Position numbers and translations under genes: made by a program. Source: Syntrophomonas sp. (GTDB lineage: Bacteria > Bacillota > Syntrophomonadia > Syntrophomonadales > Syntrophomonadaceae). Taken from it: a stretch of DNA of 9,794 bases. Location of the stretch: NCBI GenBank assembly GCA_003558625.1, contig PWPP01000045.1:1-9794 (forward strand). The letters are read 5' to 3'. Of the stretch, positions 1 through 6,059 are shown piece after piece. How positions within the stretch are numbered: position 1 is the first letter of the stretch; every line of letters begins with the position of its first letter. Under the pieces are notes generated by a model, which was given only the letters and a program-made list of their open reading frames with translations, had not been told where the DNA came from and did no database searches.

Positions 1-95
1 ACTGTCCGCCCATCCTTTAGCGCGACGCTCAGTTCATCCTTGCTGCAGTGCACTGCGTGCGCGAGCGGAGTCGGATCAAGCGCCAAAGTACCCAT
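1..95 (-). CDS. DUF2442-like protein, N-terminal fragment (cut by left edge)
   Basis: This short reading frame starts at an ATG at 95-93 on the minus strand and is still open at base 1, giving 31 whole codons. It begins MGTLALDP and reaches DELSVALKDGRT. The pattern 'DELSV-L-DGRT' is the conserved start of the DUF2442 domain, where it is normally followed by a V-P-L-x-W-x-P-R-L stretch that would lie outside the window. A clear ribosome binding site, GGAGG (bases 106-102), sits six bases before the ATG and supports this start. DUF2442 proteins are small, of unknown function, and usually follow a DUF4160 gene with a short overlap; the remnant at 76-210 has that arrangement. The pair is often discussed as toxin-antitoxin-like, but I do not claim that activity. 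The assignment rests on about 12 diagnostic residues, so it is probable rather than certain. Confidence 0.62.
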   Translation of the reverse strand, partial: MGTLALDPTPLAHAVHCSKDELSVALKDGRT

Positions 96-210
96 TCCAC
101 GCCTCCATCAGCGTTACCTGATTCTCTTCGACCACTGCTCAACCTCGACCAAGCGCGCGACCAGATTACCGCAGATCAGAGAATCCCGGGCTCGTTTCCT
201 GCAACACCAT
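76..210 (-). pseudogene. Decayed DUF4160-like gene, C-terminal remnant with frameshifts
   Basis: Pieces of a DUF4160-like C-terminus can be read on the minus strand, but only by changing frame. The first piece, VLQETSPGFSDLR, starts near 207 and hits TAA at 168-166. The second, NLVARLVEVEQ, lies in another frame across about 167-135. The third, VVEENQVTLMEAWNGYFGA, is back in the first frame from 135 and ends at a TGA at 78-76. Read together they resemble the usual DUF4160 ending: a 'GFS..EL..I' turn, a 'LVEEN' helix, then 'L.EAWN.YFG'. One missing base near 135 would join the last two pieces. The end overlaps the DUF2442-like start by 20 bp, the normal arrangement of this gene pair. No convincing N-terminal half ('PPHVHV' core) is visible, so the gene is probably both frameshifted and truncated. 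The evidence is family recognition by eye; sequencing error could mimic the frameshifts. Confidence 0.5.
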
Positions 211-500
211 CCGTCGCACGCATCAGGCAGCATTCCTCCCGTGCCGGAACACCCCGGCGAACCGGAGGATCAATGCCGAAACCCGAACACCGCACCCCAC
301 AAACCCTCGACCACGACTCCGCCGGCGACGCCGTCCCGCGTCACCCTCGGCGCCAGGCACCGCGCCTCCGCCGCGTCGGTGACACGAGCACGGACCGCGG
401 TGACTTGCTGCAGGTCGCCGGCCTTGATGTATTCGCACCTGACACCGGGACCGGGTGACCATGAGCGGGAGCTTGAACCCCACCCGTGACCTGATCGGCC
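211..500. other. Gene-poor stretch without supported feature
   Basis: This GC-rich stretch lies between the DUF4160 remnant and the inverted repeat at 501-540. Open frames exist on both strands, but their translations are rich in Arg, Pro and Ala and show no domain I recognise. One frame on the plus strand (273-458) has a GGAGG before its ATG but nothing else in its favour. A minus-strand reading near 270-240 (LILRFAG) faintly resembles a DUF4160 N-terminus, which might mark more of the decayed gene; I cannot confirm it. Confidence 0.4.
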
Positions 501-540
501 TCGCCTGCAGGCATCCCGTCAACAAGTTGCCTGCAGGCGA
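501..540. repeat. Perfect 12-bp inverted repeat, possible terminator of the methyltransferase-HNH gene
   Basis: TCGCCTGCAGGC (501-512) and GCCTGCAGGCGA (529-540) are exact reverse complements around a 16-base loop. Each arm also contains the self-complementary CCTGCAGG. The repeat begins 27 bases after the stop codon of the methyltransferase-HNH gene, on its downstream side, so a role in ending or stabilising that transcript is reasonable. No T-run follows on the minus strand, so it is not a textbook intrinsic terminator. It could also be a protein-binding or recombination site. Confidence 0.5.
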
Positions 541-554
541 CCTATTTCGCGATT

Positions 555-565
555 ACACCTGGTGT
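555..565. repeat. 11-bp palindrome next to the HNH gene stop codon
   Basis: ACACC-T-GGTGT forms a perfect palindrome with a one-base centre, two bases past the minus-strand stop codon at 570-568. It is short enough to be chance. It may be a binding site, or form a small structure with the larger repeat at 501-540. Confidence 0.25.
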
Positions 566-567
566 CG

Positions 568-2340
568 TCAAGAAAAGTGCGTGGCCCGCTGCACCGGCAA
601 CGACCATTCTGGAACTTGCTGGTCGTGCTTGAGACGGATCCGCCGAAGGCTGACGGCCGCGAAGATGTCATCGAGGTTGATTGAGTCCGAATCGGAAATG
701 CCACCAAGAGACGCGGCGGCTTCCCGACGGAATCGCTCGGGCAACCACGGATCGTCCGTGTCGCACCAGGCACGCTGCCACCAAGTCATGATGCGATCCT
801 GTGCGTCCTGCAGCCTCTGCGCGTCCGGAATGCGAGCACCCTTTTCGTTGTTGCTTCGTCTGCTGGCCGGGAGGAGATTCCACAAGTCCTCGCATGGCCA
901 CGCAGCCCAGGGAAAACAGTGGTCGATATCGAAGCTGTTCTCGCGCAATCGTTCACCGCTCCACACGCAGTACATCCGCTCCCCCTGCCCTCGCAACGCC
1001 GCCACCCGCTCGCGTGCGATGTGCACGTCGCGTTGCGGTTCGCTCCATGCCAGGGCCTGCTCCATTTCGGCACGCTCGACCCGCCGCTGCTGTCGCCGGA
1101 GATATTGCGTCATCAATCGCTTCCACTCCGTCTCGACCGAGGGTTCGACCCAGACGCTGAAACGTTGCAGCGCGCGCCAGACATCGATCGGGACACGGAA
1201 GGTACCGAATTGCCACAGGAAGGGCGCATCGATCACGACCTCCTGCGCATGACGGACATTGCGCGGACGCTGGACGCGGAAGACTGGCCCGCCGTTTGGA
1301 TAGGCCGTGTAATACGCGGGCATCACGGCGATGTTGGCCGTCGTCTCGCGGATCGCCATAGATAGCGCGACCGCCCGCTCACCGGTAAAGCGCATGCCGA
1401 CGTGAAGATCGGCGGGCGTGACCTGCAGGGCGCACAAGCGCTCGAACCCCTTCTTGGCAAAGCCCAGGCCCCGGGTGGTGCCGTCATGGCCCGGTATCTG
1501 CGGCAGCCGGCGCGCGATCAGCGGTAGAAAGGCACGAATCCATGTCAGCGCCACCAGGCCGAAGGGTAGATCGACGGCAGCGTCGGACTCATGGTGGGCG
1601 AGGCCATCGGCGCCGTCGGCAATTCGACACACGCAGCGCAATAGTGCGAGCTTGTAGGTCGAGCTCTTGTCGTCATTGAGAATGATGTGACGAAGCAACG
1701 GCAGCGCGCCGGTTCCGTCATCCGGCAGGCGGATGGCAAGCTCAGCCCAGGTGATGTCCTCGCGCCCTTCCGAATCGGGGCTTTCGCCAAAGTGCTCGAC
1801 GTAGGCGCCATGCGCCCGGGCGAGCTGCATCACCTCCTCGGCGGTCACCTCGTGCATCGCGCGCTCGGCGTCGATCGGGCCCTGGCGCAGCGTGATCGCC
1901 AGCATCCCGCCCGGCTTGAGCAACGTGATCAGCCTGCGGAATGCACGCGCCCGCTCCGAGGGCGGCACGTGCATAAAGACCGCGCTCAACAGAATGAGAT
2001 CGAACGCCATCCCCAGCCGGGTGACCTTCTCCAGGCCCGGCATCCGATCGTTGACCCAGCGAATGCGTGGATTGGGGTGACGGCGCTGCCCCTCGGCCCG
2101 CAGGCCGGCCGATGGTTCAACCGCAACCACCTCGTGACCGCGCTGCGCGAACCAAGCCGCGTCACGCCCCGAGCCCGCCCCAACATCGAGCACCGTCTCG
2201 TCCGTGCGTCCCGGCAGTCGATAGATCAACCAGTCGTGGACTTTGCCAAACTCGAGCCGCTCGTAGCGTTCGGCCACGTCCGGCGCGTGCGCGTCGTACC
2301 AAGCAATCGCCGGATTGCGTGACGGATCATCCCGGTTCAT
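568..2340 (-). CDS. Class I SAM-dependent methyltransferase fused to HNH nuclease
   Basis: A 590-residue two-enzyme fusion. Residues about 15-200 form a class I methyltransferase: the SAM-binding glycine loop is VLDVGAGSG (50-58), an acidic residue follows in VVAVEPS (E76), and the strand-helix pair MAFDLILLSAVFMHVP (111-126) and LKPGGMLAITL (141-151) are typical. There is no NPPY or PC motif of DNA methyltransferases, so it resembles the UbiE-like small-molecule or protein enzymes. Residues about 205-450 are a region of unknown function containing LNDDKSSTYKLALLR (221-235), which I associate with HNH-nuclease proteins. The C-terminus has an HNH core: YCVWSGE (457-463), DIDHCFPW (471-478, with His474), LWNLLPASRRSNNEKG (486-501, with Asn488, Asn497 or Asn498, Lys500). 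The first domain begins near residue 15, so the ATG at 2340 fits, although no good ribosome binding site precedes it. Role unknown; a defence or DNA-processing function is inferred from the nuclease and the neighbouring operon. Confidence 0.88.
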   Translation of the reverse strand: MNRDDPSRNPAIAWYDAHAPDVAERYERLEFGKVHDWLIYRLPGRTDETVLDVGAGSGRDAAWFAQRGHEVVAVEPSAGLRAEGQRRHPNPRIRWVNDRMPGLEKVTRLGMAFDLILLSAVFMHVPPSERARAFRRLITLLKPGGMLAITLRQGPIDAERAMHEVTAEEVMQLARAHGAYVEHFGESPDSEGREDITWAELAIRLPDDGTGALPLLRHIILNDDKSSTYKLALLRCVCRIADGADGLAHHESDAAVDLPFGLVALTWIRAFLPLIARRLPQIPGHDGTTRGLGFAKKGFERLCALQVTPADLHVGMRFTGERAVALSMAIRETTANIAVMPAYYTAYPNGGPVFRVQRPRNVRHAQEVVIDAPFLWQFGTFRVPIDVWRALQRFSVWVEPSVETEWKRLMTQYLRRQQRRVERAEMEQALAWSEPQRDVHIARERVAALRGQGERMYCVWSGERLRENSFDIDHCFPWAAWPCEDLWNLLPASRRSNNEKGARIPDAQRLQDAQDRIMTWWQRAWCDTDDPWLPERFRREAAASLGGISDSDSINLDDIFAAVSLRRIRLKHDQQVPEWSLPVQRATHFS

Positions 2341-2369
2341 GGGGCAACGATATCAGTACCGAATAAATG

Positions 2370-2433
2370 GGATACATGGGGACACTATACGTATCTCCTC
2401 ATCAGCTACTCCGCATATTGTCACCATGTATCC
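2370..2433. repeat. 20-bp imperfect inverted repeat upstream of the methyltransferase-HNH gene
   Basis: The arm at 2370-2389 (GGATACATGGGGACACTATA) and the reverse complement of 2414-2433 agree at 17 of 20 positions, with the outer ten bases perfect (GGATACATGG / CCATGTATCC). The arms are 24 bases apart and lie 30-93 bases upstream of the start codon at 2340. An operator for a dimeric repressor, or the end of a small REP/MITE-like element, are both plausible. The 'ATGGGGACA' word resembles repeats I associate with REP-type elements, but this is a weak link. Confidence 0.5.
2386..2400. repeat. 15-bp direct repeat, copy 1 (TATACGTATCTCCTC)
   Basis: This sequence recurs exactly at 2836-2850, start to start 450 bases away. 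Copy 1 overlaps the inner part of the inverted repeat at 2370-2433. It contains the palindrome ATACGTAT. On the minus strand it reads GAGGAGATACGTATA, so it could carry a translation-start-like purine run or be a recombination or regulatory site. Confidence 0.55.
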
Positions 2434-2835
2434 GCACCTTGGTAAATCGCCATGTGCCTCTCCGTCAGTGGACTGCTCCGGCCCCTTGCCACGCGTAGCA
2501 TCGTCGGCAATGCCAGTCAATCACGGGTGGTCTACGATGCCAGGACCACGATCTGCGGCAGTGGCGGACGACTTCTCAACCTTGACAGAGAGGTGGTCGC
2601 CATCAATCAGGCAATGATGAGAAAATGTGTGGCTCCCACCTCGGTATCCCGGTCGTGTTTGGCCACAAGTTGATGGCCGACGCGCACTGAGGCTGCGACC
2701 GCCCGAAACCAATGAGGCCACAATGGCAAGCCCGCTCATCGACCATTCCATCGGCCACTCCGGGCCGCCCCTATTCGCGGCGGCGGTCGTAGCCGCGGAC
2801 GCAGGCCCCCGAATCGCCTGAGCAATTGAGTACGG

Positions 2836-2850
2836 TATACGTATCTCCTC
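2836..2850. repeat. 15-bp direct repeat, copy 2 (TATACGTATCTCCTC)
   Basis: This is an exact copy of 2386-2400. The base before it differs (G here, C in copy 1), and both flanks diverge at once, so the identity is confined to the 15 bases. The two copies bracket a 435-base segment of unassigned DNA. Confidence 0.55.
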
Positions 2851-2852
2851 CG

Positions 2853-2876
2853 CGGTGAGCTCGCATGCTCTCACCG
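2853..2876. repeat. Small hairpin CGGTGAG / CTCACCG
   Basis: CGGTGAG (2853-2859) and CTCACCG (2870-2876) pair around a 10-base loop, just beyond direct-repeat copy 2. With only 7 bp it may be chance, but its place beside the repeat is worth noting if the segment is an element border. Confidence 0.3.
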
Positions 2877-2954
2877 GACTCCCGTCAGCGTTACTGCCAA
2901 GGAGGCGATTGGATTGCCCATTCTTTTATCCTTCGGGTTGATCTTGTTGTAGAA

Positions 2955-2989
2955 CAGGCGGCACTGACCATGCGGCAGTAGCCGGCCTG
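2955..2989 (-). terminator. Bulged hairpin directly after the AIPR gene, candidate transcript end
   Basis: Three 4-bp stems stack into a 12-bp hairpin with two single-base bulges on one arm: CAGG/CCTG outermost, CGGC/GCCG in the middle and ACTG/CAGT next to a 9-base loop (2967-2975). It starts ten bases after the stop codon of the last operon gene, the expected place for a terminator or an RNA-stabilising structure. The minus strand continues TTCTAC rather than a run of Ts, so efficient intrinsic termination is uncertain. Confidence 0.4.
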
Positions 2990-2998
2990 GAAGGAAAC

Positions 2999-5065
2999 TC
3001 AGTCTCCTATGGATTCACCTTCCTCCTCCAGCCGCTCCAGGACATTCTTCAGGCTTTCCTTCTCTTTCCTGTTGAGATTCCACCTGCCTGCCGCAAGCTT
3101 TCCGAGCGCACGCTCCGTAGCCGGCGACATTAATTCGTATCTGCTCGCCAGTTCCTTAACCTCATCAACGCGACTCATCAGTCCGACTAGCCTGGTATCC
3201 AAGTCAATCTCGTTATCAACCTTCTTGCCCTTTCTCGCTTCTCGTTTCCGCTCTCGCACCTCTTCCTTGGCCACGGCGAACCCCTCAAGGTTCAGCGAAA
3301 GATCCATTGTGATACCCGACACTCGTGACCAGCAGACCTGCCTCTTGCAGTACTCGCTAACGTTCTTCATCTCAGGTGGTGGATTCTTCAAGTCCTTCGC
3401 TATGACCGGCGCTACTGCCCGAAGCGCGGCCTTCATGTCCTCGGGCAGATCCTGCAGCGACCAAATCGCGTTCGTGTCGACTTCCAGCCCCTTCTTCCTG
3501 ACCATGTGGAAGAGCCATGCAACGGTGTATGTCACGATATTCGCCTTGTACCCCCGGTCCGCTACATACCACTCTGCCTGCGACACCATCCTGTCCGTCC
3601 ACCTAAACAGGATTGTGTTGGCTACAGCGTTCTTAAAGTACTCTTCATTGAAATTGTCAGAATTCCTTTCCCATTCATTTGCGACAATTTCGGCGAATGC
3701 CAGAAAGCACTTCTGAGCACCCTGACTCACCACATCTGGTCTGCATGCCGCTGTCATCAGGTATTTCGCAAGGTCCGTCTTTACAATCACCTGCGACTTC
3801 GGGAACTCTGTTTCAAACTTCCGCTTCTCCGCCACCGTCTTGTATGCAATGGCATCCCTGTACTGACCGCGTGCCCGTTCGTAGAACCACTTGCTGGCCG
3901 AGAACTGCCCCGGTTGTTGCGGAGTAGTCAGTCGACGCGAGATCTTTTCCATCGTGACGTGGAACGGATGATTTGCAAAGAAGTCCGCCTCATTGACTCG
4001 ATTCTGTGTATTCGCAAAACGCGATATTCTTGGAACTACTTCTTCCAGATCATCCTCACCAACCACCGTCAGCTTCATCTGGACAAATACGTTCGTAAGA
4101 GTTGCGGCACCTCGGTCTCGCGCGTAAAGAATTGAGGCCGTTGTCTGCCCTCCGTTGACAATCTGAAGATCGGATATTGATGTGATACCCAAGGTACCCT
4201 CGGGTCGCCTCTCCATGCCGACATCAGATGCCGTTGCAGTGAGCCCGTTGTTGTAGGCAAAGAACATTTCCGGCACATTTTCGATCGTTTTTATAATGCC
4301 CTTGTTGACCTTTGTGCGCGCCTGCAGGAACGTGCGTACGTTCTGCTCGAGAAGCCTCGCTCCATACAGGCCATAGAGCTCCGAGAGAAGACGCCCGGGC
4401 ACGACCGCAAGATAGGAGCAGTAGGAACTTCCACCAGTATGCGCCTCCAGACATGGGAGACTTTCCCCGTGGACATCCACGATATCGATCTCGATCGGCT
4501 CGGACCCGCTTCGGGAATCAAGTATGTCCGCATAACGTCGGAAGTCCAGCAGGTTGAACGTACAAGTCCGGCCTTCCACTTCGCGCGCGTCAATGCTCTT
4601 CTTTCGGGCCACGAGCTGCGCGTTGGACAGCAGAATGCATCGAACCCGCTGGATGTTTGCGGCATTCGCGTGCACGGTGTAGGCCGCCTCGAATGCTGGA
4701 CTGGTTTCCTCGAGGCCATTGACAAAATCCGGTTTCAGGGAGTTCCGGAAGAATCGTTCCACACGGTTGTACATGGACTCGATGTCCTTCTTGTCGAGAG
4801 AAGGAGGCGCGTCCTCGGATCGGAAGTCGCAGATGGCTAGATGCATTTCGCCTCGCTCCTGATCCAGGGCATACCCGTCCAGCTGGAACGGACGGGCACC
4901 ATCGCTCCGGACTGGCGCATAGGTCAGATCTTCGCAATCCCCATTTTCAGCGGCGGCCTCGGCAAACACCCTGAAGCAGCATTGATGGATCGGGTCGCCC
5001 GTGGCGTCTGCCTCCAGGCGAACATCGCTCAGAAATTCTTCATACTTCCGATCTAGATCACTCAT
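2999..5065 (-). CDS. AIPR-family (abortive infection phage resistance) protein
   Basis: This 688-residue protein is the last gene of the operon. AIPR proteins occur in phage-defence loci; the biochemical activity is not settled, but a nuclease-like or nucleic-acid-binding effector role is generally suspected. The family signature runs through the middle: LLEQNVRTFLQARTKVNKGI (238-257), FFAYNNGLTATA (268-279), LQIVNGGQTTASI (300-312), and ISRFANTQNRVNEADF (347-362). The N-terminus has a strand pattern DGYALDQ...MHLAICDF (63-81), where related proteins resemble a restriction-nuclease core; here Asp-Phe stands where a catalytic Lys would be expected, so this part may be inactive. A charged, probably helical stretch covers about 600-620 and the C-terminus is Lys/Glu-rich. 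I chose the ATG at 5065, which gives an ATGAGTGA overlap with the upstream stop. An in-frame ATG at 5140 would add 25 residues but overlap the neighbour by 83 bp. Confidence 0.92.
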   Translation of the reverse strand: MSDLDRKYEEFLSDVRLEADATGDPIHQCCFRVFAEAAAENGDCEDLTYAPVRSDGARPFQLDGYALDQERGEMHLAICDFRSEDAPPSLDKKDIESMYNRVERFFRNSLKPDFVNGLEETSPAFEAAYTVHANAANIQRVRCILLSNAQLVARKKSIDAREVEGRTCTFNLLDFRRYADILDSRSGSEPIEIDIVDVHGESLPCLEAHTGGSSYCSYLAVVPGRLLSELYGLYGARLLEQNVRTFLQARTKVNKGIIKTIENVPEMFFAYNNGLTATASDVGMERRPEGTLGITSISDLQIVNGGQTTASILYARDRGAATLTNVFVQMKLTVVGEDDLEEVVPRISRFANTQNRVNEADFFANHPFHVTMEKISRRLTTPQQPGQFSASKWFYERARGQYRDAIAYKTVAEKRKFETEFPKSQVIVKTDLAKYLMTAACRPDVVSQGAQKCFLAFAEIVANEWERNSDNFNEEYFKNAVANTILFRWTDRMVSQAEWYVADRGYKANIVTYTVAWLFHMVRKKGLEVDTNAIWSLQDLPEDMKAALRAVAPVIAKDLKNPPPEMKNVSEYCKRQVCWSRVSGITMDLSLNLEGFAVAKEEVRERKREARKGKKVDNEIDLDTRLVGLMSRVDEVKELASRYELMSPATERALGKLAAGRWNLNRKEKESLKNVLERLEEEGESIGD

Positions 5066-6059
5066 CGCATTCAAGGATTCCGCTGAGGGCAATCTCTTCC
5101 CTGACTTCGTACGGTTTGCATGCTTCCGGTCGGATACCATAGCGTACGCACTCCACGCCTGAACGAAGATCCATCGGCGTCACCCGTGGAAAGTCTCCCG
5201 TTACGTGATACCAGGAACGCTCCGCCAGCATCCACGCGTCATCCAAGGCGTCCCGACTCCTGCTGTATCCACATTCCAGCAGCCGGGCATCGAACAGGTC
5301 CCTGCTCCATGAGCTTTCATAATGCAACATCCCACGAATCTCTTCCACGATTGAGCCGAGGCTGGAGGCACCTTCGGTTGCATCCGATCCAACTGCGATA
5401 GTCTGATGGCAAAGCCATACTGGAAGAGCGGAATCGAATAGCTGATGCTCTGAAGCCACCTTTATCGATTTGTCGGTACTCGCCAATTGTGTCTTGACTT
5501 CGACGACGCCCGCCGGCAGCAGGAAGTCCTGTTCGTCCCCTTCGGCGCCCCTCCAAGCCTGGACCGCCGCTGCCGATTCAAGTCGAGGCAACAGCCGGTC
5601 TCGCAGGACTAGGAGCTCGCCGAATAGCCCTAGGCGAGCCTGAAACGACAGTTCGCGCCTCGAGTTTTCCCTGAGCAACGCCTGCCACCGCTGCAGCCGT
5701 CGTACGATTACGCGGAACGCTGCCTGGTGCTCGCCCTCTCCCAATACTTGCGTAGCCGCAATGAGATCGGCGCACAGTGCACGAAATATATCCTTATGCT
5801 CCGGATCCAGCAGCCTCGCGGTCAGCTCCCAACGATGGGGGCCTTCTCGCCCCAATGGTCGGAGAATCAGCTCGATACGCCCGAGATCCGGAAGTTCCAG
5901 GCTTTCTGGATCGCTCACTTCTCCATGAAAGGAGAACACGTAGTTTCCTAGATGGTCCTTTCCGCGATACAGATCAATGGGGTGTGCGGCATCCACACGG
6001 CGCAGATTCACGCGATCTGGGCCACCGCTGTCGGCGATCTGGTACCAGGAATCATCCAT
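5058..6059 (-). CDS. PD-(D/E)XK motif protein (DUF4420 type), putative nuclease
   Basis: This 333-residue protein is the likely DNA-cutting subunit of the system. The restriction-endonuclease-like core is visible: LGLFGELLVLRDRLL (143-157) carries the leading Glu148, and WRGAEGDEQDFLLP (169-182) carries Asp178. VVEVKTQ (185-191) carries Glu187 and Lys189, followed by a SEHQLF (203-208) segment typical of the family. The Asp-x8-Glu-x-Lys spacing fits an intact metal-dependent active site. The start is placed at the ATG at 6059: it follows GGAGAGG closely and overlaps the Z1 stop as ATGGATGA. The same frame also opens upstream at a GTG at 6092 and ATGs at 6080 and 6071, which I consider less likely. 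It is flanked by the Z1 and AIPR genes with overlaps of 8 nt, so expression is almost certainly coupled. Cleavage itself is inferred from motifs. Confidence 0.9.
   Translation of the reverse strand: MDDSWYQIADSGGPDRVNLRRVDAAHPIDLYRGKDHLGNYVFSFHGEVSDPESLELPDLGRIELILRPLGREGPHRWELTARLLDPEHKDIFRALCADLIAATQVLGEGEHQAAFRVIVRRLQRWQALLRENSRRELSFQARLGLFGELLVLRDRLLPRLESAAAVQAWRGAEGDEQDFLLPAGVVEVKTQLASTDKSIKVASEHQLFDSALPVWLCHQTIAVGSDATEGASSLGSIVEEIRGMLHYESSWSRDLFDARLLECGYSRSRDALDDAWMLAERSWYHVTGDFPRVTPMDLRSGVECVRYGIRPEACKPYEVREEIALSGILECDE

Larger units (their letters stand above)
2341..2998. other. 658-base intergenic region with repeats, no supported gene
   Basis: This stretch separates the AIPR gene from the methyltransferase-HNH gene, both read leftward. 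No open frame in it looks like a protein family I know. The longest, 2874-2521 on the minus strand (117 codons), has low-complexity, Ser/Ala/Gly-rich content. What it does hold is structure: an inverted repeat (2370-2433), a 15-bp direct repeat (2386-2400 and 2836-2850), small hairpins at 2776-2797 and 2853-2876, and a longer bulged hairpin at 2955-2989. The promoter of the methyltransferase-HNH gene must lie in it, unless that gene is read through from the operon. Decay of an older gene or mobile element is possible. Confidence 0.55.

Noticed and set aside
273..458. Plus-strand 61-codon frame with GGAGG seven bases before its ATG
   Set aside because: The product is Arg/Pro/Asp-rich with no recognisable family, it lies in GC-rich DNA where long frames arise freely, and no neighbour runs in this direction. 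The ribosome-site match alone is not enough.
461..490. Minus-strand GGGGTTCAAGCTCCC resembling a tRNA T-arm
   Set aside because: The T-stem needs wobble pairs, and no anticodon arm, D-arm or matching acceptor stem could be placed around it. Possibly a tRNA fragment, more likely chance.
885..1160. Other long overlapping frames opposite the fusion gene and opposite the AIPR and Z1 genes
   Set aside because: They are antisense or out-of-frame shadows of real genes, with no domain signatures or start signals.
455..1252. Plus-strand 265-codon frame
   Set aside because: It lies mostly antisense to the HNH end of the methyltransferase-HNH gene; the translation is Arg/Ser/Cys-rich and shows no domain.
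2521..2874. Minus-strand 117-codon frame in the intergenic region
   Set aside because: No recognisable domain, biased composition, and no well-spaced ribosome binding site. Not excluded as a degraded gene.
2871..2998. Minus-strand reading with the protein-like phrase CRLFYNKINPKDKRMGNP after the AIPR stop
   Set aside because: It has no good start codon or ribosome site and no family I recognise; it could be a remnant of a lost gene but cannot be supported.
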